A stretch of 64,000 bases of DNA, taken from assembly GCA_035578175.1 (NCBI GenBank), contig JAQMRL010000003.1, positions 92,792,469 through 92,856,468 on the forward strand. Reading direction: 5' to 3'. How positions within the stretch are numbered: the stretch's first letter is position 1; every line of letters begins with the position of its first letter. The translations under genes and the position numbers were made by a program. This document shows, one piece after another, positions 1 to 9,284 of the stretch. A model generated the notes under the pieces. It did not search any database and was not told where the DNA came from. It was given only the letters and a program-made list of their open reading frames with translations. This DNA is from Catonia carolina (taxonomy: Eukaryota > Arthropoda > Insecta > Hemiptera > Achilidae).

Positions 1-160
1 ATTGAGTAATAAGTTGTAAAGTTACCTAGCACTATAAGTTTTAAATATTTGGGCCATAATTAGTACATTTAAATTTATCAATCAAATTCAAAATTTTAGA
101 TATAATTCTAGTAAAGGGCTAAATTTTTCTTTGATTTCAAAATTTAAATGGGGGGGTATT
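1..160 (+). mobile_element. 3' internal end of an older plus-strand LTR retrotransposon
   Basis: This segment is the reverse complement of 1065-1224, the non-coding end of the full-length minus-strand element. It ends with the same G-rich polypurine tract (GGGGGGTATT at 151-160) directly before an LTR start at 161. It therefore belongs to a second, plus-oriented copy of the same family whose gag, pol and 5' LTR lie upstream of the window. No coding sequence is visible. Confidence 0.85.
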
Positions 161-433
161 TGTAACAAACTGAATCAGCTATGGTAAAGTTTGTTTATGT
201 TTGCTATAGTTGAGTATATAAACAAACTCCAGCTGACTGGATAGTAAACATTTTTGAAACTATTTAATTTATATTAAAGAAAAAAGAATATTGAAAAGAG
301 AGTTATTTACTGGTTGCTAGGAAACTAAAGAAGAAAAATGATGAATTTTGTGAAAGAATATGGTGACTGTGGTTCCAGACATCATACAGGATGGTTGGTC
401 CACAAGTTAGTGCAGAAATTTAATTTAAAACAC
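161..433 (+). repeat. First part of the older copy's 3' LTR, split by the younger insertion
   Basis: It starts TGTAACAAAC, the family's LTR start, and matches the reverse complement of 792-1064 with at least one substitution (near 350). It breaks off at AAAACAC where the younger minus-strand element begins and resumes at 8096. The bases ACAC at 430-433 are repeated at 8096-8099, a 4-bp target-site duplication typical of Ty3/gypsy-type integration. Confidence 0.88.
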
Positions 434-1064
434 TGTGGTAAAACGATCTAATCCCCACAAGGGTATGACAAATTTGTGGTGTACTAAATATTCCCCATGA
501 GGGATTCGCCAGATTTGTGGCGAATTAAATGTTCCACAAAAGTTTATACTAAATTTGCTGTGAATAAAAAAATGAAGTCACTATTCTTGAATAATTCTGT
601 TTAATAATTTAGCATGTTGTACAGCAAATATATAAATTTTTAATGTATTTTTTATGTTTTTAATGTTTTATATTATCACTTATTATCACTTATTCAATTT
701 ATTCTTTTGATTATTAACATGTCCCATAGATTTTTACATTCAACGTTGTCTTAAATATCATTTTACTTCTGTATTTTACAGTATTTTAAATGTGTTTTAA
801 ATTAAATTTCTGCACTAACTTGTGGACCAACCATCCTGTATGATGTCTGGAACCACAGTCACCATATTCTTTTACAAAATTCATCATTTTTCTTCTTTAG
901 TTTCCTAGCAACCAGTAAATAACTCTCTTTTCAATATTCTTTTTTCTTTAATATAAATTAAATAGTTTCAAAAATGTTTACTATCCAGTCAGCTGGAGTT
1001 TGTTTATATACTCAACTATAGCAAACATAAACAAACTTTACCATAGCTGATTCAGTTTGTTACA
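434..1064 (-). repeat. 3' LTR of the full-length element
   Basis: Read on the minus strand it starts TGTAACAAAC and ends CCACA, giving the usual TG...CA ends. It corresponds to 7465-8095 at a constant offset of 7031 with no length difference. The end carries degenerate 40-bp repeats (CCACAAAT...CCC...GGGG) also seen at the right LTR. The tract near 620-690 is AT-rich and could hold the polyadenylation region, but I cannot place R and U5 exactly. Confidence 0.93.
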
Positions 1065-1079
1065 AATACCCCCCCATTT
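1065..1079 (-). other. Polypurine tract for plus-strand DNA priming
   Basis: On the minus strand the sequence AAATGGGGGGGTATT ends exactly where the 3' LTR begins (TGTAAC). Position and G-run fit a retrotransposon polypurine tract. The same tract sits beside the older copy's LTR at 146-160. Confidence 0.8.
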
Positions 1080-1745
1080 AAATTTTGAAATCAAAGAAAA
1101 ATTTAGCCCTTTACTAGAATTATATCTAAAATTTTGAATTTGATTGATAAATTTAAATGTACTAATTATGGCCCAAATATTTAAAACTTATAGTGCTAGG
1201 TAACTTTACAACTTATTACTCAATCAACACTAATATAATTAAATATAACTTAACAAATTATATAAACAAATCACTAACAAAATAACTACTTAACGAACAA
1301 TATAGACAGCTCAATAGATGAACAGGAGGAACACAACAATACAATCAAATAACAAAGAAAATATAAATTCTTTTAAACTTACTGTGGACCGTTCATCCAT
1401 GAACTACTAACTCTATATTGTGAATTATATATCTATGGGATATTAAACCCATTTGCCGAATAAACATTAACACAACATAACTAAACAAATTAAATAAACA
1501 AAGATTAATAACAAAACACAACCAAATAAACCATGTACATAACAATTTTAGACATTTACTGTAATTATTATGTCCATTATCATATTCATTATGATCATTT
1601 TAGATCTAATAATCAATTAGTAATCTCCTTATTTTTATAAGGTTGTTGATACCTCCAGTTTAGAAATCTCTACCAACCTTTTGTTTCAATTCTATCCCTT
1701 GCATTTCTCTTAACTAATCTAATGTTAAGACATTATAATATAATC
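1080..1745 (-). other. Non-coding 3' region of the LTR element, no env
   Basis: AT-rich with stops in all frames. There is no envelope-like ORF, signal peptide or transmembrane segment, so the element has a retrotransposon layout without the third gene of errantiviruses. Confidence 0.6.
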
Positions 1746-2033
1746 TCATTTGAAATATTTCTTACATATTGCTTTATTTATAAAAAATAAATCATTCTTG
1801 TTACTCTTTAATAACAGAATATTTTTATTATCACAAACTTTAACAACGTCAAAAGGACCCTTATATCTGTGCGTACATTTTTTACTATATTTCTTTCCTT
1901 TGTTTGACAGCTCAAAATTCTTAATTAACACCTGGTCACCTATATCAAATTTTATTTTACTAATTCCATCTTTATTGTTATTTTTTCTTTTACTAGCTAC
2001 TTCTTTTAATCTTTTAGTAATTTCTTCATTCAC
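1746..2033 (-). pseudogene. Integrase C-terminal module, out of frame with pol
   Basis: The 95-residue reading frame contains the pattern GDQVLIKN followed by a basic stretch and RYKGPFDV, which matches the small SH3-like GPY/F module at the end of Ty3/gypsy integrases (GD.V.......RY.GPF). It normally continues directly from the integrase core, here ending at 2170. Between them are about 135 bases with stops and short repeats of TACACCATGT, and the frame differs (424 bases from stop to stop, not a multiple of three). The matching residues extend upstream of the GTG start, so this is a displaced piece of pol and not an independent gene. Either an insertion/deletion broke pol or a second recoding event is needed; damage seems more likely. 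Confidence 0.75.
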
Positions 2034-2169
2034 CTTTAGCCATATTTGAGGTTTCGTAAAAATATTTTGATTTTTTTATTACTGATTTGAACATTAAAAA
2101 GTAGTTACACCACTTTTGTGTACACCATGTTACACCATGTTTGTGTTGTAAATGGGTTGAGGTTGGTAT

Positions 2170-5100
2170 TCATAACAGCAAAATTATTAAGTCTAAATTA
2201 AGATCAATATTTTTCTTTTCTTCTCCTGGAAATTTTATTTTTTCGCAGGCTACATCTAATACCCTTCTCCCAAACATTACTTCTACTGGTCTGTGATTAG
2301 TAGTAATATTGACGTTATAATTGATAAGATTCTCTATTTTCTTTATATATTTGTACCATTCAACATGACGTTTCCCTGTTAGAAATACTCTAAGTAATGT
2401 CCCCAGCTGTTGTAAGTACCTCTCAGAAATGTTAGATTGTGGGTGAAATACTGATACCATTCCTGATTTTATTCCCAAATTTGTTAATTCCCTTTGCCAA
2501 ATAATACTTGTGAATTGTTTCCCGTGGTCACTGACAATGATCTCAGGTCTTCCCACGTTTTTAATGAAATCTTTAACTTTGCTTAATAAAGTAGTGGCAT
2601 TTGCTTTTTTGACTAAATACAATTTCACAAATTTAGAATATCCACATACTAATATAAACACATATTCAAATCCTAAATAAGTTCTTGGCATTGGACCAAA
2701 TAAATCACAATACACCTTTTGTAACTTCCTGCTAGGTACCTCTGTTACACATAACCCAGACATATTATGGTTGTTAATTTTTACACGTTGGCACAGGTCA
2801 CACCTTCTTATTATTTGCTTTACCAACCTCCTAAGATTCTTTACACTACAATTTTCAGAAACATTAGTAATGGTTTTGAATATACCTGTATGGCCTAACT
2901 CTTCATGAAACAGCTTAATCAACTCAGAACGTTTATCAAGTGGGATTACTATTTTGAATTTCTGCTCATTGACTTTTCTATGAAATAATATATTGTTGTG
3001 CATTACATAATTTTTTACAAATTCAGTTCTACCAGAATCCAAATTTTTTATGATTTTATTACAATAGCTACATGCTTCTTGTTCCATTTTTATCTTATAA
3101 AACAATTTACTTAAAGGTTTGCTTTCAATTTTTAGTTGGAACACCTTATACCCTATATTTTCATTTTCTATAAATTCTTGTTCATTTATTCTAGACAAGA
3201 AGTCTGGTACTATATTGTTCTTTCCCTTTATAAATTCCCAATTTAAATTATATTCTTGTAGATACAATATCCAGCGAAGTATCCTACCATTGTTAACTTT
3301 ACAAGTTGATAAGAAAATTAAGGCTTGATGATCTGTTCTAACTATTATTTCGTTACCTAACAGATACCCTCTTAACTTTGTACAAGCAAACACTACTGAT
3401 AATAATTCTTTTTCTATAGTAGAATATCTAAGTTCATGGCAATTCAATTTCCTGCTGACAAAATAAATAACATTATGCTCACCTAAACTGTCCACTTGAT
3501 ACAAAACAGCACCTATACTATATTTATTGGCATCACATCCAAGATAAAACTTTTTATTAAAATCTGGATGTTTTAAAATTACATTATCCAGAAATATTTT
3601 TTTTATCTTATTAAAAGCAATCTCATGTTTATCTTTCCATTCAAATTTATTACTTTTGGACAAAATATCACCAAATTCACTTGTTAATTCTGAATAGTTT
3701 TTATGAAACTTCCTATAAAAATTAACACATCCAAGAAATGATTGTAGTTCCTTTAAGTTTTTGGGTGCCTTATAATTTTGTATTATCTTTATTTTCTCTG
3801 GATCTATAGTTATACCATCCTTGCTTACTATGTAGCCTAGGTATTTAATTTTTTCTGCCAAAAATTCACTTTTCTTTAATTTCAGTTTTATATTATGTAT
3901 GCGTAATCTGTTAAACAACATCTTTAATCTTTTTATATGCGTTTTTAAATCATTGGACACTACAATTAAATCATCCACATACATCATAATAAATTCTAGG
4001 ACTTCTTCTCCCAAAGCAAAACTTAAAGCTTTTATAAATTCAGCTACTGAACATTTTAGACCAAATGGCAAACGTTTATAGCAATAATTCCGACCATTAA
4101 AAAGAAATGAAACATATTTCCTGCTTTCAGGGTCTAATAAAACCTGTAAAAATCCACTAGTCAGATCAAATGAACTAATATATTTCACTCCCTGCATCCT
4201 CATTAAAATATTGTCAATGCTTTCTGGCTGAGTACAATCAGAAATTATAGCTTTATTCAATGCTCTAGCATCTAGGCAGACCCTAATTGTATTATCTGGT
4301 TTTCTTACTACAACCAAAGGGTTAGAAAATTCGGAATTACTAAGTTCTAGAATATCTTCTTCCATTAGTTTATTTATTTCTGCTTGTACAGCTTCTCTGA
4401 ATGCATATGGCACGGGGTATGACTTCCTAACAATCTTCACTGTTGGATCTATCTCTAGCCTACATACATAGCCTTCTATTAAACCTGGCTTATTTGAAAA
4501 TAAATCCCTGTTATTTACAAATGTTTCAATTAATTTTAACTTATCTTTACTGCAGCTACTCTCATCATTGTCTAGAATTTTATGAATTACTTGCACTTGT
4601 TGTTCCCACTCTTTATTCTGTTTTTCATCTACATTAAATATTTTTAAATTGCAACTATGTATCTCTACATTCTTGTTTTCAGAAAAACTAACCTTATCTT
4701 TCCCTACATAGAATAAATAATTTTGAAAATCTAACTTAACTTTATTTTTGCAAAAGAAATCACATCCCAACAAAATATCAACATTCAAGCCCTTTATCAC
4801 ATAAAATGTATGAATACATGTAGTATCACCTATTTTAAACTGAATTATTACTTGTTTGTTTATACCAGATCTTTTTTTACCTGCTGCAGTTATTATAGTA
4901 ATAGCTTTGACTGATAACCTAGAAAAACTTTCATTCATCTCAGCCTCTAACTGTACTAAAAACTCCTGGCTAATTGCAGTAATGTTGCTACCTGTGTCAC
5001 ATAAAACATTAAACATCCTATCCTTTATATTAATATTAATTTCAACTAATTTTATTTCTTTTTCGATTATATCATTATTTTTAGTAACTAATGTCTCCTC

Positions 5101-5328
5101 CTGTAACAATTCATCACCTAAATTATCATTAAATATAAAATCAATTAATTTTTTATCATTATCTTCCTTACAAGTTTCATTTAAGGTTAAACATTCAATA
5201 TTATTACTGTTTTGTTTATTTACCTTTTTATTTTTAAATTTAATAACTTCCTTTTTAATTTCATTTAACCCTACACCATTGTCAGACGCACGGGATAAAT
5301 TTGTAACTGGTTGCTGAATTTTTTGCAC
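2170..5328 (-). CDS. pol: Pol polyprotein: protease, reverse transcriptase, RNase H, integrase
   Basis: The 1052-residue frame holds, in order: an aspartic protease with DTGS at residues 111-114 and a downstream ILLGCDF; a Ty3/gypsy reverse transcriptase with LPFGLK near 420 and the catalytic YVDD at 450-453; RNase H with LGCDANKYS near 597 and TDHQAL near 665; and an integrase with a zinc finger (H808, H813, C843, C846) and a D,D-35-E core (D875, D934, E969). All key residues are present. The frame ends early, after the core, and the C-terminal module is at 1746-2033 in another frame. The nominal start is GTG at 5328, but the frame is open upstream through the gag stop, so translation most likely enters by -1 frameshift from gag at 5340-5346. 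It would make cDNA in virus-like particles and insert it into host DNA. The missing in-frame C-terminus probably disables integration. Confidence 0.93.
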   Translation of the reverse strand: MQKIQQPVTNLSRASDNGVGLNEIKKEVIKFKNKKVNKQNSNNIECLTLNETCKEDNDKKLIDFIFNDNLGDELLQEETLVTKNNDIIEKEIKLVEININIKDRMFNVLCDTGSNITAISQEFLVQLEAEMNESFSRLSVKAITIITAAGKKRSGINKQVIIQFKIGDTTCIHTFYVIKGLNVDILLGCDFFCKNKVKLDFQNYLFYVGKDKVSFSENKNVEIHSCNLKIFNVDEKQNKEWEQQVQVIHKILDNDESSCSKDKLKLIETFVNNRDLFSNKPGLIEGYVCRLEIDPTVKIVRKSYPVPYAFREAVQAEINKLMEEDILELSNSEFSNPLVVVRKPDNTIRVCLDARALNKAIISDCTQPESIDNILMRMQGVKYISSFDLTSGFLQVLLDPESRKYVSFLFNGRNYCYKRLPFGLKCSVAEFIKALSFALGEEVLEFIMMYVDDLIVVSNDLKTHIKRLKMLFNRLRIHNIKLKLKKSEFLAEKIKYLGYIVSKDGITIDPEKIKIIQNYKAPKNLKELQSFLGCVNFYRKFHKNYSELTSEFGDILSKSNKFEWKDKHEIAFNKIKKIFLDNVILKHPDFNKKFYLGCDANKYSIGAVLYQVDSLGEHNVIYFVSRKLNCHELRYSTIEKELLSVVFACTKLRGYLLGNEIIVRTDHQALIFLSTCKVNNGRILRWILYLQEYNLNWEFIKGKNNIVPDFLSRINEQEFIENENIGYKVFQLKIESKPLSKLFYKIKMEQEACSYCNKIIKNLDSGRTEFVKNYVMHNNILFHRKVNEQKFKIVIPLDKRSELIKLFHEELGHTGIFKTITNVSENCSVKNLRRLVKQIIRRCDLCQRVKINNHNMSGLCVTEVPSRKLQKVYCDLFGPMPRTYLGFEYVFILVCGYSKFVKLYLVKKANATTLLSKVKDFIKNVGRPEIIVSDHGKQFTSIIWQRELTNLGIKSGMVSVFHPQSNISERYLQQLGTLLRVFLTGKRHVEWYKYIKKIENLINYNVNITTNHRPVEVMFGRRVLDVACEKIKFPGEEKKNIDLNLDLIILLL

Positions 5329-5336
5329 GCCTGTAC

Positions 5337-5512
5337 CTAATTTAAATGTTCATCTTCCTTATGAACATCTGCCTGAATTTCAATTGCATTTACTTTAATG
5401 TCGGTCCTTTTATCTTTACTAGGGTTATTTTCATATTTATTTTTATAACTATTACCTTCACCTCTACTGTTGTAGTGAAATCTACTATTTTGGCCTCTAT
5501 TGGTGTAACCTC

Positions 5513-5546
<34 letters not shown>

Positions 5547-7313
5547 TCTACCTTGATTATTAAATGGTCGCCTGTCATTATTATTTCTATAAGTATCCCT
5601 ATCTGCATTATATAATGGGTAATTTCTTCTATTATCATTAAATACATTTTTATAACCCTTATTGTCCACTCTGTCAAAACCTGAGTCTTGATTAAAAGTA
5701 TTCCATTCTTTACCTTCACAATTATCTTGTCTGTTCTCTATTTTCTCCACTTCCCTACATATACCTGAATTTTCTATCTCATCTAACAACTGAACAAAAC
5801 TTTCCACATCACTTATGCACCCAATTATCCTAGCTCTATTTATTGTATTATTAAAATGCCTACTTAACAGTTTAACTAATTCTTGTTCTGACAATCTAGG
5901 CTCTAAATATTTTGCCTTATTTATCTTATTCATGAAATAAATTGACATTCTTGTATGTTTATTACTATAGTATCTACCAAATTGTAAATCTTGTCTTACT
6001 TCTGCTTGCCTACCATCATTCCAAAATTTTTCTTTAAATTTATCAATAAATTTCTCCAAATTGTCTATTTTTTCTCTAACATATATCCACCAAGAGCTAC
6101 CTCCTACATTATCCATCATACTATCGTTAATTATATTCTTAATCATCTTCCATCTTTTAATTTCATTTATTTTAATTTGATATTCAAGTGAACTAATAAA
6201 CTCCATCGGATTATTATTTGAAAATTTTATCTTAATATTATTACCTACACCATCATAGTAACTATTCTTTATACCTCCTTGTTCTATATGTTTATCCAAT
6301 TCTTTTTTCAAAAACTTTAAATCCTCAGCTACTCCTACCACAGCTTTCTCATGTTGTACTAAATTATCTGTAACCTTTCCCATAATTCCCTTTTGTTCTG
6401 ACACCTTATCTTTTACTTCTGCTAATTCTTTATTGTTTACTTTAATATCATTAACAATTTTATCTACTCTTGTATTTACTTTATTTATTTTATTATTATA
6501 GCTTTTAAATTCTTCTACAACATTAACAGCTTGGTTCTCCACAACTACTTTCAATAAACTTATTTCATTCTCACTACTCGTTATCCTATTTTCAAAATCT
6601 TTCTTAAACTCTGATCTAACTTGTTCAATTAATTCCAAACAATCTTGCCTCATCTCCTCCCTAAGCTGCTTAATATCTCTCTCTTGCTTATCCAGCCTAC
6701 AATCTAAAGCATCTATTTTCTTTCCTAACCTTTCCTCCTGTCTATCCATTTTACTGTTTAGTTCATTTTTATGTTCATCCATTTTACTGTCTAAATTGCT
6801 CAAACCTTCATTCATTTTACTGTTTAGTTCATTTTTATGTTCATCCATTTTACTGCCTAAATTGCTGACTAACAACATTAGTTGTTGTAACATACCTGTA
6901 TTCATGTTATTTTGATGATCATCACTATTATTATCATTACTCACGTTCTTTCCTCCACCTGAAGTCTGAACTAAACCTGTTAATTGGTTGAGATGACTTG
7001 GTCCTGGTAATGCTATCTGGTCTGGCTCATCCTTTCGACCCTCTTCTTCTTCCTGTGACAACTCATCCCTTCCAGTCAGCTCATCCTTTCGACCCTCTTC
7101 AGATGTAATTGGAACCTGATCCGCTTCTGTTGTTGGTGAGACGATCTCAAATAGGCAGGAATCTGGATCTTGTCCTTCCTCAGCTAAAACGCTTCGTAGT
7201 CGCTCCATGAGTGCTGTTTTTACACCTTTGCTGTCCATACCACGCTTTCTGAGCTCCAACTTTAAGTCTGTGACACGAAGATCTACAATTTTCTTTTTAT
7301 CAGCCTCTGACAT
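5337..7313 (-). CDS. gag: Gag-like structural protein with N-terminal SAP domain
   Basis: The 658-residue protein starts at ATG 7313, shortly after the primer binding site. Residues ~9-44 (VDLRVTDLKLELRKRGM and following) fit the SAP helix-extended-helix pattern, a nucleic-acid-binding fold that is not part of standard gag. Residues ~150-340 are long charged coiled coil, including two copies of a ~23-residue repeat containing SKMDEHKNELNSKM (DNA 6735-6860). Residues ~345-520 hold a conserved-looking helical segment with tryptophans (SSWWIYV) that is the likely capsid part. The C-terminus is basic, rich in R, G and N, with a run of ten asparagines from an AAT microsatellite, and has no CCHC zinc knuckle; RG-rich tails can replace it. 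It should assemble particles and bind element RNA. The stop at 5337-5339 is preceded by a slippery heptamer. Confidence 0.87.
5340..5346 (-). promoter_or_regulatory. Candidate -1 ribosomal frameshift heptamer at the gag stop
   Basis: On the coding strand the last gag codons read CAT TTA AAT TAG. T_TTA_AAT fits the X_XXY_YYZ slippery pattern and is followed at once by the UAG stop. Shifting back one base moves ribosomes into the pol frame, which stays open from there through the protease. I see no obvious strong stem or pseudoknot just downstream, so stimulation may come from the stop codon itself. Confidence 0.7.
5514..5544. repeat. (ATT)n microsatellite inside gag
   Basis: Ten ATT units on the plus strand encode the asparagine run near the gag C-terminus. 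Length variation here would change the protein without shifting the frame. Confidence 0.9.
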
Positions 7314-7442
7314 AATTTGTTTTAAAAAAATTCGTTAATTAGTTAATAAATTTGATTTATATCTTCACATCTAGGGTTGTTAAATTTGTTGTTTAATTAT
7401 TTTATTACCAATATTTCCAATCCAAAAACCGTGAATGTTTCC
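7314..7442 (-). other. Leader of the LTR element between primer site and gag
   Basis: Short AT-rich untranslated leader. It contains a second, weaker copy (7363-7391) of the motif that forms the primer binding site, with CACATCTAGGGTTG shared exactly. Confidence 0.6.
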
Positions 7443-7551
7443 CCACATCTAGGGTTGCCAAATTTGTGGTAAAACGATCTAATCCCCACAAGGGTATGAC
7501 AAATTTGTGGTGTACTAAATATTCCCCATGAGGGATTCGCCAGATTTGTGG
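7363..7551 (-). repeat. Four degenerate motif copies spanning the LTR/leader border
   Basis: Copies start near 7363, 7441, 7481 and 7521. The last three are spaced exactly 40 bp. On the minus strand each reads roughly CCACAAATTTGGC..CCCT..TGGGGA. The third contains the primer binding site and the LTR end, so the LTR boundary lies inside a tandem repeat. Confidence 0.75.
7443..7460 (-). other. Probable tRNA primer binding site
   Basis: Four bases downstream of the 5' LTR end (…CCACA) the minus strand reads TGGCAACCCTAGATGTGG. It begins with TGG, the complement of a tRNA CCA end. I cannot assign the tRNA with confidence. Confidence 0.6.
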
Positions 7552-8095
7552 CGAATTAAATGTTCCACAAAAGTTTATACTAAATTTGCTGTGAATAAAA
7601 AAATGAAGTCACTATTCTTGAATAATTCTGTTTAATAATTTAGCATGTTGTACAGCAAATATATAAATTTTTAATGTATTTTTTATGTTTTTAATGTTTT
7701 ATATTATCACTTATTATCACTTATTCAATTTATTCTTTTGATTATTAACATGTCCCATAGATTTTTACATTCAACGTTGTCTTAAATATCATTTTACTTC
7801 TGTATTTTACAGTATTTTAAATGTGTTTTAAATTAAATTTCTGCACTAACTTGTGGACCAACCATCCTGTATGATGTCTGGAACCACAGTCACCATATTC
7901 TTTTACAAAATTCATCATTTTTCTTCTTTAGTTTCCTAGCAACCAGTAAATAACTCTCTTTTCAATATTCTTTTTTCTTTAATATAAATTAAATAGTTTC
8001 AAAAATGTTTACTATCCAGTCAGCTGGAGTTTGTTTATATACTCAACTATAGCAAACATAAACAAACTTTACCATAGCTGATTCAGTTTGTTACA
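7465..8095 (-). repeat. 5' LTR of the full-length element
   Basis: 631 bp, TG...CA ends, co-linear with 434-1064 without gaps and with no difference seen by eye. It should hold the promoter for the genomic RNA. Confidence 0.93.
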
Positions 8096-8415
8096 ACACA
8101 TTTAAAATACTGTAAAATACAGAAGTAAAATGATATTTAAGACAACGTTGAATGTAAAAATCTATGGGACATGTTAATAATCAAAAGAATAAATTAAATA
8201 AGTGATAATAAGTGATAATATAAAACATTAAAACATAAAAAATACATTAAAAATTTATATATTTGCTGTACAACATGCTAAATTATTAAACAGAATTATT
8301 CAAGAATAGTGACTTCATTTTTTTATTCACAGCAAATTTAGTATAAACTTTTGTGGAACATTTAATTCGCCACAAATCTGGCGAATCCCTCATGGGGAAT
8401 ATTTAGTACACCACA
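8096..8415 (+). repeat. Second part of the older copy's 3' LTR
   Basis: It continues the plus-oriented LTR interrupted at 433, starting with the duplicated ACAC. Compared with the reverse complement of 7506-7826 it has one deleted A and at least one substitution, so it is older than the inserted element. It ends at ACCACA, one 40-bp repeat unit earlier than the younger LTRs, and then passes into unrelated sequence. Confidence 0.87.
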
Positions 8416-9284
8416 CTCAATCAATCCAGTTTAAATTTAACTACGCTTAAGAAACAATCATCCAACTTACTACTATTAATTAAATAATCCTAATAATTAA
8501 CTTGTGAAAGGCTAACTGCAGTAATTAACTGCGGGAGTCCTACTAATGAGTGGGGTCCTCCTTTAACGTGTAACGTCATTTTTAAAAAAATATATAATAT
8601 GATATATAATAAACAGCCAAAACAAAACTAATTAAATATAACACTCACCTCAGAGTATTACATATATTTAAGATCATTCGTCTCTCTCAGAGACATCCTC
8701 AGAAACTTATTACACTAAACACAAAACACGTATCACATTTAAAACAAATACGGTCGAAGACCACGTCAATTTATTAATTATTGTACCAACCATGGCGCGC
8801 GCGATTATTCGGCCGAATGATGGTATGATCATTTGTTCCTGTTTTATTTCTTATCGCGACTTTGTAACAATTTGTAATAATTTGTAGTTATCAAAGTCTG
8901 TCTGGCTGTTCATTAAATTTATCTTAATTTTAAAAATTATAACTATAATATTTTTCCAGCTGCCATAATTTGTTACTATCGAAACATCTTTTTAAAATTT
9001 CTAAATTATTTTCGTGGCTGCTTATTTTATGCCTTTACGTTAGCAGATGTTCTTTTTTTTTAACGTCCGACTGTAGCAGATGTTCTACCACATTAGAATT
9101 TTTACTTTCCTTTTTTAAATAAGCAGCATTAGCTTTTTCCGATGTAACAAAAATTACAGTCACTACAATTGATTTTATAAATGCCCTGATAATTATATTT
9201 GTCGAATGATTTGTTATTATATAAGATGTCCAAATCTCTTACAAACCTTTCAATCAAATATTCAGGTATCTGCCAACATTATAT
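8416..9284. other. Unassigned flank of the older LTR element
   Basis: AT-rich sequence with scattered stops. The only conspicuous segment is GC-rich around 8791-8815 (CATGGCGCGCGCGATTATTC). No coding or repeat assignment. Confidence 0.4.

Larger units (their letters stand above)
434..8095 (-). mobile_element. Full-length Ty3/gypsy-like LTR retrotransposon (7.66 kb)
   Basis: In transcription order (high to low coordinates) it has a 5' LTR (7465-8095), primer binding site (7443-7460), gag (5337-7313), pol with protease, RT, RNase H and integrase (2170-5328), a displaced integrase C-terminus (1746-2033), polypurine tract (1065-1079) and 3' LTR (434-1064). Both LTRs are 631 bp and I noticed no difference by eye, so insertion looks recent. 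The order protease-RT-RNase H-integrase places it in Ty3/gypsy rather than copia. There is no env ORF between integrase and 3' LTR. The flanks carry ACAC on both sides. The frame break in the integrase suggests this copy needs help in trans or is inactive. Confidence 0.93.

Noticed and set aside
1..1224. Large inverted repeat as an assembly palindrome or fold-back element
   Set aside because: The right edge (8096-8415) supplies the missing half of the same LTR with ACAC at both junctions, and the outer copy differs from the inner one. A nested insertion explains both sides.
1080..1745. Envelope gene of an errantivirus-like element
   Set aside because: No ORF, signal peptide or membrane segment in this part.
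1750..2049. Plus-strand 99-codon hydrophobic ORF
   Set aside because: It is the complement of the integrase C-terminal module; the F/L/S-rich product comes from the reverse of an AT-rich coding strand.
4856..5317. Plus-strand 153-codon ORF
   Set aside because: Antisense to pol, including the protease region; no own motif.
7363..7551. CRISPR-like array because of the 40-bp spacing
   Set aside because: Units are degenerate, only four, inside an LTR of a eukaryotic retrotransposon, with no spacers in the CRISPR sense.
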